Shown here: positions 6,920 to 14,154 of the stretch, piece by piece
Layout of the letters: every line of letters starts with the position of its first letter
Numbering within the stretch: the first letter of the stretch is position 1
Origin: CBDUQN01 sp965369375
Lineage (GTDB): Bacteria; Krumholzibacteriota; Krumholzibacteriia; Krumholzibacteriales; Krumholzibacteriaceae
Assembly: GCA_965369375.1 (NCBI GenBank)
Contig: CBDUQN010000037.1
Location: forward strand, 1-28,377
Direction of reading: 5' to 3'
Length of the DNA stretch: 28,377 nt
Made by a program: the position numbers and the translations under genes
The notes under the pieces: generated by a model
What the model was told of the DNA's origin: nothing
The model's database searches: none
The model's input: only the letters and a program-made list of their open reading frames with translations

Positions 6920-8521
6920 TCACTCTCCTCGGGATTGATTCTTTTTCGAAGCGGCCCCACCGGCATCATCGGACGACTGCAATTTCTGGTAATCGATCTT
7001 GTCCGTCGAGGTTTTGGGCAGTTTCGTATGGAACTGGAACAGATCCGGAACGAAATAGAGCGGCAGTCGCTGGGAGCAGAATTGTTTGAGCCCGATGAGG
7101 GACATTCGATCCCCGTCGCGCGTGACGAGATGGGCCACCACCTTGACACCGGCCTCGTCGTCGGGCAGGGCAATCACCGCCGCCTCCCTGACGTTCTCGT
7201 GCTGGTAGAGGCAGGATTCGATCTCGCCGAGCTCGATACGGTACCCCCGTTTTTTCACCATTCGATCTTTGCGCCCGATAAAGAGGAGATTCCCGTCCGC
7301 CTCCTCGATAACCACATCTCCCGTCCGGTACCAGCGGCCCCGCTCGCCGAGATCGATGAAGGCGAGCTCGTTCTGTTCCGGCAGATTCCAATAGCCCTGC
7401 ATCACACCGGCCCCCCTGATTAGCAGCTCTCCCGCCGTTCCCCTCCCGACTCCGTTCCCTTCCGCGTCGACGACCAATCCCTTGTAGTGAGGGCAGACGA
7501 TACCGATGGGATACGGTTCGGTACGGTCCTCCTCCACGACCGGCGGCAGCTCGTAGAAGGTGCAGACATTCGTCTCGGTGGGACCGTACAGGTTGAAATA
7601 ACGCGGATGGGGAAGCAGTTCTTTCAAGGCGCGCAGATGTACGATCGGGAAAACCTCGCCGGCAAACAGAATGTGCCGCAGCGCGGAGTAATCGTGGTTT
7701 TCCATCTTTCCGAATTGTGTAAGCAGCGCCAAAATCGACGGCGTCGAATACCAGACCGTCAACCTGCGATCGGCTATAAAACCGGCAAGGGTCACCGGGT
7801 CCTTGCCCATGCTCTCCGGCACGAGCACCAGCGTCGCCCCGTGCCTCAGCGGCGTGTAGATATCGAGGATCGATAGATCGAAATGGAACGGCGCGTGGGA
7901 CGAGAACCTGTCTTCGGGGACCGGCTCGAAGGCATCACTGCACCAGTCGATGAAGCACTCGGCGTTACGGTGAGAGAGCATGACTCCCTTTGGACGGCCC
8001 GTTGAGCCTGATGTGTAGAGCATATAGGCAAGATCGTCCGGCGCCGATTCCACACTTTCACTCCGAGGAGCGGCGGAAACTGCATCTTCACTGTCCAGCA
8101 TCGCGCGCAATGGAGCGCCCCCTCCCACGCCATCCAGTGTTAGAACGGTGCGGTCGGTCTCCAGCTCATGGAGCTGCGCCGCCATGGCCGTCTCGAGAAC
8201 GGCCTCCGTCATGATGACGCGAACCGAACAATCGCTGAAGATAAATGCGTTACGGGCAGGGGGAGCGGTGGGATCGACGGGAACATACGCCGCACCGCAC
8301 TTGAGGATGCCGATGATGCTTGCAATCGAGTCGATCGATTTGTGGAGACAGATTCCTGCCCGGTCACCCTTCTCGACGCCCAGGCTCACCAGGCGATCCC
8401 GCAGGCGATCGGTCAGGCCGTCAAGAGCGCGGTACGTGATAGAAGCGCCGGACGGCTCCTCGACGGCGACATTTCCGGGATATTCAGCCGCCGCCTCGAT
8501 GAAGTAATAATGGAGGGCCAT
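6920..8521 (-). CDS. Stand-alone amino-acid adenylation enzyme, probable L-prolyl-AMP ligase (PltF/RedM/AnaC-like)
   Basis: Complete 533-residue adenylation enzyme of the NRPS A-domain/DltA type, without condensation or thioesterase domains. Core motifs in order: Y-T-S-G-S-T-G-R-P-K-G (169-179), F-D-L-S-I-L (214-219), Y-G-P-T-E-T (312-317), Y-R-T-G-D (398-402), K-K-R-G-Y-R-I-E-L-G-E-I-E (423-435) and T-D-K-I-D with the catalytic Lys508. D215 (Asp235 of GrsA PheA) marks an amino-acid substrate. Aligning by hand, the ten code residues are D215, L216, L219, Y258, L285, A287, L311, V319, C320, K508: DLLYLALVCK. From memory this is the code of prolyl-AMP ligases in pyrrole and anatoxin pathways. 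It should activate an amino acid, probably L-proline, and load the carrier encoded 16 bases upstream. A ribosome site (GGAAAAGGGA) precedes the ATG. Annotation pipelines may call it DltA-like. Confidence 0.9.
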   Translation of the reverse strand: MALHYYFIEAAAEYPGNVAVEEPSGASITYRALDGLTDRLRDRLVSLGVEKGDRAGICLHKSIDSIASIIGILKCGAAYVPVDPTAPPARNAFIFSDCSVRVIMTEAVLETAMAAQLHELETDRTVLTLDGVGGGAPLRAMLDSEDAVSAAPRSESVESAPDDLAYMLYTSGSTGRPKGVMLSHRNAECFIDWCSDAFEPVPEDRFSSHAPFHFDLSILDIYTPLRHGATLVLVPESMGKDPVTLAGFIADRRLTVWYSTPSILALLTQFGKMENHDYSALRHILFAGEVFPIVHLRALKELLPHPRYFNLYGPTETNVCTFYELPPVVEEDRTEPYPIGIVCPHYKGLVVDAEGNGVGRGTAGELLIRGAGVMQGYWNLPEQNELAFIDLGERGRWYRTGDVVIEEADGNLLFIGRKDRMVKKRGYRIELGEIESCLYQHENVREAAVIALPDDEAGVKVVAHLVTRDGDRMSLIGLKQFCSQRLPLYFVPDLFQFHTKLPKTSTDKIDYQKLQSSDDAGGAASKKNQSRGE

Positions 8522-8537
8522 GCGAGTTCCCTTTTCC

Positions 8538-8795
8538 TCATCCGAGCTTCGATGTCACCAGTCTGCAGATATCGGTGATTGTGTTGAGATTCTCTGAATC
8601 CGCCTCATGAGCGGCGACCGCGATGTCGAACTCCTTCTCCAGGAAGGTGATCAATTTCAGTGTCGCTATCGAATCGAGGATCCCCGATGCGATCAGCGGT
8701 GTGTCCTCCTTGAGCTCGTCGGGGTCTTCTCCGGGGAGGAATTCGTTGAGGATGAAATCTCTCACCTTTTCATTTATTACTCTCTCGTCCGGCAC
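8538..8795 (-). CDS. Acyl/peptidyl carrier protein (DltC/PltL-like)
   Basis: Small acidic four-helix carrier protein of 85 residues. The phosphopantetheine attachment site is Ser42 in S-G-I-L-D-S-I-A-T, followed by L-I-T-F-L-E-K-E-F-D-I, the usual helix II region of stand-alone carriers such as DltC and PltL. The start is a GTG at 8795 with AAAGGAGAG just upstream. It lies between the MBOAT gene (33-base gap) and the adenylation gene (16-base gap), so it is the obvious partner of both: loaded by the adenylation enzyme, oxidised on by the flavoprotein and unloaded by the MBOAT protein. No phosphopantetheinyl transferase is in the window; it must be supplied from elsewhere. Confidence 0.9.
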   Translation of the reverse strand: MPDERVINEKVRDFILNEFLPGEDPDELKEDTPLIASGILDSIATLKLITFLEKEFDIAVAAHEADSENLNTITDICRLVTSKLG

Positions 8796-8828
8796 TGCCT
8801 CTCTCCTTTCGGCTCGGAAATATACGTT

Positions 8829-11429
8829 TCACTCTTTCGCTCCCGTTCCCGGTCGGAGCGATTCGATTGTAAGCTCTCGAACCATTTCTGTGTAGAGTTT
8901 ATCGGCGAGCATCCGATGTCCCTCCGCGTTGGCATGAAGGTCCCACGATGCGATCCAGAGATCCTTGTAGTTATCGGACGCCGATGCATATGCGTCGAAA
9001 ATCTCTATCACGATAAAACCGCTCTCACCGGCCACATCCATTTGCTTGAGGATATCACGTTGGTAGCCGGGGGATTCGTCGCGGGGCTGCGGTATATAGA
9101 GTGCTATAGGCAGAATTCCCCGCTCCTCACACAGCTCAACCATACGACGATAAATCCAGCCGAGGAGCTGCTCGCGGTATGGCCTCAACTTCGCCTTGGC
9201 AACAGCATAATCCATTCCTTCCTCTATCCCCGCGGAGCGGGCGATTTCATCGAGCTCGGGCCAGGCATGCTCGTACATGCCCGTCGCCCCGCGAATTACT
9301 TCCTTTGCGACTCCGTTCAAATCGTTTATCCCGACGTTCATGAACGCATCGGGATCGAAGTCGAGCATCTTGTTCTCGAGCTCGTGCAGGCGCGAGAGAG
9401 GAGCGTATCCGCCCACCGAGAAATTCAGTATCTCGTAGCGGAGACCGGTGCGCGGAGTTATCTCTTCGTTCAGACGGTCTTCAACGACATTCTCAAAGCT
9501 CTCATCATCCCCGACACCGGTGCCCATGGCGTGGGAGGCGCCGATCAAAACGATGCGATACGTTCCCTCCGGCTTCGCTTTCTCGTACTCGCGGTCCCGC
9601 ATGGCCCAGCGATTGGTGCTCATAATGGCTCTCTTGAAGACCACCTCCCGCGACGGCAGCAGCTCGTGCGTGGGAAAACCGCCCGTGCGATGCATCGCCC
9701 AACACCGCTCCCAATCGGCGGGACGCCCCTTGTAGAGCTCGGCGAGCTGGGGATTGAAGCGTGTCACGTTGGTGAGATCCTCGTAGTAGCCGCGATCGAG
9801 CAGCTGCGCGTCGCGACTGGTGAGAAGAAACGGATTCTTTACTCGATCGATCACATTCGCCAACACCGGAGGATAGAAAAAATACAGCTGGGCATAGACC
9901 AGAACCACGAGCGCGGCGCTGAACGCCGATACCCCGATCGCGGATAGGGGGATGGGAATGCCGATCAGCTTTATCCGGGGCTCGCTTTCGACCTCGCCGC
10001 GGCCCCGCTTCTCGATCCGGGAATGCAGAACGGATACGATGCCGAGGATAAGCAGCGCGCCGACAATCCATAACGCGTCCTTCGGGCCGGGCCGAAGGAG
10101 CATTCCCGCTATGAGCCTCAGCTCGTTGAAAGATTGCGTCGACCAGATCGCCCAGCTGATGGTTATCACAACAAAGGTGCCGATAGTGCGTAATGCGAGC
10201 CCCAGGTCTGTCTTCACCGTTCTTTTCGCCTTACCCAGCCGCCGCAGGCGGCCGCGGCGATCTTCCTGGATCATGTTGCCGAGAACGACGAGGCCCATCA
10301 CCAACCAGAAGATGATATCCTGCCAGATCACGGGAAAGGAGCCGCGTATCCAGAACCACTGGTAGGAGTGGAGGGCCCACGTAGCGAAGAAGGCGATGCA
10401 CGTGACCAGAATAAGCGTCGCCGTGGCGCTCAAATCCCGCTTGAATCTGAAATAAAAGGGATTGAAGAAGATCTTCTGCAGGAACTCCTTCCAGTAGATA
10501 TTGATCCGTCTCCAGTAGTCCGTGAAGCTCGAAGCGAGAAAGTAGAAGTAGTTCGTTTGCGGCAGGTTGAATCCGAACAGGCGCATGATACCGATCACGA
10601 GATGGAAGCTGCCCGAGATCCGCAGATAGAGAAGGTAGGGACGCACGAGGTAGAGCGCGGCGCCCGCGGCGGAATCGATCGTGGCCGGATCCGGTGATAG
10701 GTACTGGTAAACCACCCGGTATAGTATCAACTGCGTCAGGCCGCGGAAAATCCAGTTGATCCCGGTCTGATAGGTTTCGAAGGCATCGGCCTGGTAGTGC
10801 CCCCTGCTGAATGTCTTGTAATCGACCACAGGGAAGAGGGGGAAGCACACATTGGGCAGCATGAAGAAGTATCCCATGCTGCGCCAGACGCCGAACGGGG
10901 CCGTCTTGTTTTTGAGATCGTAGAGATAGACTATCATCCGGAACATGAACATCGATCCGAAGATCGGCCAGATCCCCGGTGACCAGGGCGGCTTGAGCAC
11001 CTCGGCACGAAAGACCGCCAGGATCACACCGGTTGCCAGTATGAGCATTACTCGGATGCTGAAACGCACCGGTAGATTGGCGAGCAGAATAAGCACGGCT
11101 CCCAGACCGACCAGCCAGGCCCCCTGAAGGAAACCGAAGAGAAGGGCGATGCCCGCGAGAGACAGAAAGACAAAGAACGGCAGTCGCAGACGCATCGGCA
11201 GCAGGGCATTTATGATAAATCCGATCGAAGCGAGAGCGAATATCCGAAAGAAGGCCTCGCTCTCGATGGAATAAGCCCTCACGAGGGCGAGGAGCAGAGC
11301 CATCTCCAGCCCGAGCAAGGCGAGTCTGCCCAGATTGATCCATGACAATCCCTCGAACCAGGCGTTACGGTCCCGGCCGTCCCCGTGTGCGGCGCCCTGC
11401 AATGCATTTGCGTCTCTATGCTCGTCCAA
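8829..11429 (-). CDS. MBOAT O-acyltransferase fused to a C-terminal SGNH/GDSL-hydrolase domain (DltB-DltD-like fusion)
   Basis: First gene of the operon, 866 residues. Residues about 30-520 are polytopic and carry the MBOAT core: S-F-T-D-Y-W-R-R-I-N310-I-Y-W followed by a helix with the probable catalytic His354 (A-L-H-S-Y-Q-W-F-W). The first conserved position is Asn, as in many MBOATs, rather than the His of DltB and AlgI. After the last membrane helix (about 495-518) comes an SGNH domain: block I I-G-A-S632-H-A-M-G, block II N-F-S-V-G-G, block III G-I-N-D (700-703), block V W-D-L-H832-A-N-A-E-G-H. This domain should be extracytoplasmic, as DltD is. The start is a TTG with GAGGG about seven bases upstream; no ATG fits. 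Expected role: accept the acyl group from the carrier and hand it to an exported acceptor. The SGNH part may finish the transfer or act as an esterase. Confidence 0.85.
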   Translation of the reverse strand: MDEHRDANALQGAAHGDGRDRNAWFEGLSWINLGRLALLGLEMALLLALVRAYSIESEAFFRIFALASIGFIINALLPMRLRLPFFVFLSLAGIALLFGFLQGAWLVGLGAVLILLANLPVRFSIRVMLILATGVILAVFRAEVLKPPWSPGIWPIFGSMFMFRMIVYLYDLKNKTAPFGVWRSMGYFFMLPNVCFPLFPVVDYKTFSRGHYQADAFETYQTGINWIFRGLTQLILYRVVYQYLSPDPATIDSAAGAALYLVRPYLLYLRISGSFHLVIGIMRLFGFNLPQTNYFYFLASSFTDYWRRINIYWKEFLQKIFFNPFYFRFKRDLSATATLILVTCIAFFATWALHSYQWFWIRGSFPVIWQDIIFWLVMGLVVLGNMIQEDRRGRLRRLGKAKRTVKTDLGLALRTIGTFVVITISWAIWSTQSFNELRLIAGMLLRPGPKDALWIVGALLILGIVSVLHSRIEKRGRGEVESEPRIKLIGIPIPLSAIGVSAFSAALVVLVYAQLYFFYPPVLANVIDRVKNPFLLTSRDAQLLDRGYYEDLTNVTRFNPQLAELYKGRPADWERCWAMHRTGGFPTHELLPSREVVFKRAIMSTNRWAMRDREYEKAKPEGTYRIVLIGASHAMGTGVGDDESFENVVEDRLNEEITPRTGLRYEILNFSVGGYAPLSRLHELENKMLDFDPDAFMNVGINDLNGVAKEVIRGATGMYEHAWPELDEIARSAGIEEGMDYAVAKAKLRPYREQLLGWIYRRMVELCEERGILPIALYIPQPRDESPGYQRDILKQMDVAGESGFIVIEIFDAYASASDNYKDLWIASWDLHANAEGHRMLADKLYTEMVRELTIESLRPGTGAKE

Positions 11430-11448
11430 CGATAATCCCTCGCTAAGT

Positions 11449-11460
11449 AATTATATAATT
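11449..11460. repeat. 12-bp perfect palindrome near the operon start site
   Basis: AATTATATAATT is a perfect palindrome located a few bases downstream of the -10 element, about where transcription of the MBOAT operon should begin. It could be an operator, but the region is AT-rich and the sequence is simple, so chance is possible. Confidence 0.3.
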
Positions 11461-11464
11461 GCTC

Positions 11465-11494
11465 ATTATAACAAAATATCTTATCCCTCTTCAA
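11465..11494 (-). promoter_or_regulatory. Promoter of the MBOAT-carrier-adenylation operon
   Basis: On the minus strand, TTGAAG (11494-11489) is followed after 18 bases by a perfect TATAAT (11470-11465) preceded by TG plus one base, an extended -10. It lies 36 bases before the TTG start of the MBOAT gene, within the 144-base gap after the C25 protease gene, which makes the five genes their own transcription unit. Confidence 0.6.
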
Positions 11495-11573
11495 AATATT
11501 TGTGGAAAGGGTGCGATATCCACCGTGTGAGGCTACCGGGCCTATTGTGGAATCGTCGGTTATGGAGGATTCA

Positions 11574-13877
11574 TCACTTCAGCAACACCATCTTCTTCGT
11601 TTGTACAACGTCCCCGGCGACGAGGCGATAGAAATAGATCCCGCTCATGATCGCCCCTCCCCCGTCATCTGTCGCCGTCCAGGTGATCTCTTTTCTGCCG
11701 GCGTCCATATGCTCGTCCACGAGCGTGGCAACGAGCTCACCGTTCACATTGTAAACGGTGAGCTTCACGTGCGCCGCTCCCGGGAGGTCGTAGCGTATCA
11801 CCGTCGACGGGTTGAAAGGGTTGGGATAGTTCTGCATCAGGAGAGCATGTTTTTGTGTTTCGGATAGACCCCCATCGTCCACGGCGGTCGTGACGATCCT
11901 TCTCATCATGGATGGATCGCCGTAGAGGTTGAAGTTGCACTGGTTGATATGTTCGGCGTAGTGATCCCAGCCGTAATTCTGATAGCAGTAGTGCTTGGCG
12001 TCGTAGAGGGCCTCGCCGAGCTTCTCGTTCTCACTGATCCCGTGACGGTTGAATTCGTAGCAGATCGACTCGGCGCCGCCGGGATTTGTGATCACATTCG
12101 CCGAGATCCAGGCCGGCCGCGTGGAGCTCACTATGCCCGCCGATGCGCCGAATCCGGGTTTGGTCAGGAGATCGATGCCGAGATTGCCCACTCCATTGGG
12201 CTCGGGGTATCCCACATTGCAGGAGACGGCGAAGACGATCGATGGATAGTCGTCATCGAGGGCGCACCAGCAATCGATGAGCGTCGGCCAGCTTACCCCG
12301 TCCGAGCCGTCGGTTTCCATAACACCATCTCCATCATCCCAGTCCCATACGGTGCGGGACACGCCGAAGGGCGCGCCGTGACCCGACCAGTTCACGACCC
12401 CGTACTGTCCGGTTTGCCAATCGCCGATCCAGGCCGCCAGACTTACCGCGGGCCACGGGAAGTCGGAAGGAGACAAGCCATTCTTTTCCGTGTAACGGCT
12501 CACCGTCCAACCGCTCATGATATCTATCTCGATCTGGTTCAGAAGTGTCGACCCGTCGATCTTCGGATAACCTTGATAGTTCTGGTTTTCATAGAACAGT
12601 ATCGATCCCGGCTGGAGCGCCTGGTCCTTCCAGGCCCCATCGTCAACTTCGAAGCTCACCAGCTTGTCGAGCGCGTACGTTATCCGGGCCGTATCACTCG
12701 TGGGAATGCGGCCCACATAGACTTCGGCGAGGAAATCGGGATTGTCTTCGAGATACTCGCCATGATAGCCGTCGCCGTCGTAGTCCCAGGAATCAGCGTC
12801 GGGAAGCGAGAGATCGGCGTAGTAATTGTCGGACGGCACGGAGCCGCCTGCGTTTCCATAGTTGTAGGGATTATGCGTGTGGTCGGCCGGATTTGGATAG
12901 CTGTAACGCATAGGCACCGTTGCGTAGTCCCCGACGATGAGCACATACTCAATTCCCCAAAGTGCGTAGTAGCTTCTGAGGAAATTACGGATCTGTTCTG
13001 TGAGGTCGATGCCCGGCTGACCGGCGATATCGGCATCGGTCAAGAGAACGGTTCTCACGCTGTATCCCAGCGTTGCTTTCCAGGTGATAAAATCGGAAGC
13101 AGCTATCGCGGCTGTAAGGGAATCGACGGTGATGATCACATAGTCGTACGTTTCCTGCGAGATCCTGTTGGCTGGCTGGCCGGCCCTGTAGAGATCTCTT
13201 ACATCGCTGTAATTGACAAATAGTTTCGATGCTTTTCTATCGGCCACCCGGTCATGCATGAGCGCCTCCGTCTCCAGGGCGCGGGCGGTGCCCGGTAACG
13301 GAAGGCTGAAATGCACCGTTACGCGGACGGCGTCGTATAGCGTCAGCCTGCCGGAGAGCGGACGGTAGCTGAAGGGGCAAACCGAGACGGAAGCGTAGGC
13401 GTACTTGCGCAATCCGCCCGAGCCGGTGATTCTCGCGATCTCTTTCGGGTAGGCGTCGTCGGTCGAGTAGGCGGCCTCGTTGCTCTCCCGCCACTCGAGC
13501 CGCATCCTGGCGGCGAGCTCACGGCGCGGCCGTGACTCTCCCAGCGGCACTATCGGCGGGGCCGGTGCTATCCGATCGATTCCCGACAGCAGCCTGCCGC
13601 CTATTCCCTGAGCCTCGACACGCAGTACCCGCGCGCCGGGGGGGAGTGCGATCAGGAGTTTCTTCTCTGGCAACATCGGCCTGCCCGGCTGCATCCGGTA
13701 GCCGAATCCTTCCATGACGATTCTCTGTCCGCCGTCCGCGAGCAAGACCCGATAATCGGCGGATCGGACGACTATCTCCACCTGATCCGTCGGCCCGTCG
13801 GCGGGATCGGACCGGCCCGCTGCGGGCGCGAGGCACCCGATCAACATAACAACTGCGAAAAATCGTATCCGTCTCAT
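11574..13877 (-). CDS. Secreted C25 (gingipain-type) cysteine protease with FlgD-Ig C-terminal sorting domain
   Basis: Protein of 767 residues with a signal peptide (1-22), a propeptide-like region to about 230, a Peptidase_C25 domain (about 240-650) and a FlgD-Ig-like C-terminal domain (about 685-767). The catalytic pair is visible as H500 in N-W-S-G-H-G and C553 in F-A-V-S-C-N-V-G. The C-terminal domain starts L-L-M-Q-N-Y-P-N-P-F-N-P-S-T, has W-T-A-T-D-D-G-G, and ends G-I-Y-F-Y-R-L, then K-K-M-V-L-L-K, as in proteins anchored by the type IX secretion route or its relatives in FCB bacteria. In gingipains the family cleaves after Arg or Lys; specificity here cannot be read. The ATG has GGGGGT seven bases upstream. 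It is divergent from the arginine-deiminase gene, which ends in the same domain type. Confidence 0.92.
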   Translation of the reverse strand: MRRIRFFAVVMLIGCLAPAAGRSDPADGPTDQVEIVVRSADYRVLLADGGQRIVMEGFGYRMQPGRPMLPEKKLLIALPPGARVLRVEAQGIGGRLLSGIDRIAPAPPIVPLGESRPRRELAARMRLEWRESNEAAYSTDDAYPKEIARITGSGGLRKYAYASVSVCPFSYRPLSGRLTLYDAVRVTVHFSLPLPGTARALETEALMHDRVADRKASKLFVNYSDVRDLYRAGQPANRISQETYDYVIITVDSLTAAIAASDFITWKATLGYSVRTVLLTDADIAGQPGIDLTEQIRNFLRSYYALWGIEYVLIVGDYATVPMRYSYPNPADHTHNPYNYGNAGGSVPSDNYYADLSLPDADSWDYDGDGYHGEYLEDNPDFLAEVYVGRIPTSDTARITYALDKLVSFEVDDGAWKDQALQPGSILFYENQNYQGYPKIDGSTLLNQIEIDIMSGWTVSRYTEKNGLSPSDFPWPAVSLAAWIGDWQTGQYGVVNWSGHGAPFGVSRTVWDWDDGDGVMETDGSDGVSWPTLIDCWCALDDDYPSIVFAVSCNVGYPEPNGVGNLGIDLLTKPGFGASAGIVSSTRPAWISANVITNPGGAESICYEFNRHGISENEKLGEALYDAKHYCYQNYGWDHYAEHINQCNFNLYGDPSMMRRIVTTAVDDGGLSETQKHALLMQNYPNPFNPSTVIRYDLPGAAHVKLTVYNVNGELVATLVDEHMDAGRKEITWTATDDGGGAIMSGIYFYRLVAGDVVQTKKMVLLK

Positions 13878-13921
13878 GTCAGTACCCCCGTTGCTACTGT
13901 GTATGCGTGATCTCTATATGT

Positions 13922-13951
13922 ATTATATCACAAGGAGTTCTATAAAATCAA
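13922..13951 (-). promoter_or_regulatory. Promoter of the C25 protease gene
   Basis: On the minus strand, TTGATT (13951-13946), an 18-base spacer and a perfect TATAAT (13927-13922) preceded by TG plus one base. It is 44 bases from the ATG at 13877. The layout (TTGA-type -35, 18 bases, extended -10) is the same as that of the MBOAT operon promoter. Confidence 0.6.
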
Positions 13952-14062
13952 CGCCCGGCCGAACGGGGTTTGTCCAATGGGGACATGCCAATCGGCGGAG
14001 CATGAGGCATAACACTTATTGCGTCGGTGGAACATTCAATTGAAGAAAAAGAAACCTGCGCG

Positions 14063-14071
14063 TGTGATAAT
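14063..14071 (+). promoter_or_regulatory. Possible extended -10 element of the deiminase gene
   Basis: TG-T-GATAAT is an extended -10 with five of six matches. The nearest -35-like hexamer, TTGAAG at 14040-14045, is 20 bases away, which is too far to be comfortable. The ATG lies 83 bases downstream. The rest of the 277-base divergent region holds nothing else that I can recognise. Confidence 0.25.
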
Positions 14072-14154
14072 TTCGTGACATTTAAATGGTATTATTAGCA
14101 TCTATAAAAATATATAAGCTGCTCATGTTTAGGAAATTTTCGGAGGTTGCTGCT

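Noticed and set aside
6920..11429. A standard Dlt operon for D-alanylation of teichoic acids
   Set aside because: The adenylation pocket does not look like a D-alanine pocket, an oxidising flavoprotein is co-translated with it, and the other genes indicate a Gram-negative envelope without teichoic acids.
3997..11429. A pyrrole-containing antibiotic cluster of the pyoluteorin, prodigiosin or clorobiocin kind
   Set aside because: No polyketide synthase, condensation domain, halogenase, thioesterase or resistance gene is near; the flanking genes are unrelated envelope and secreted proteins.
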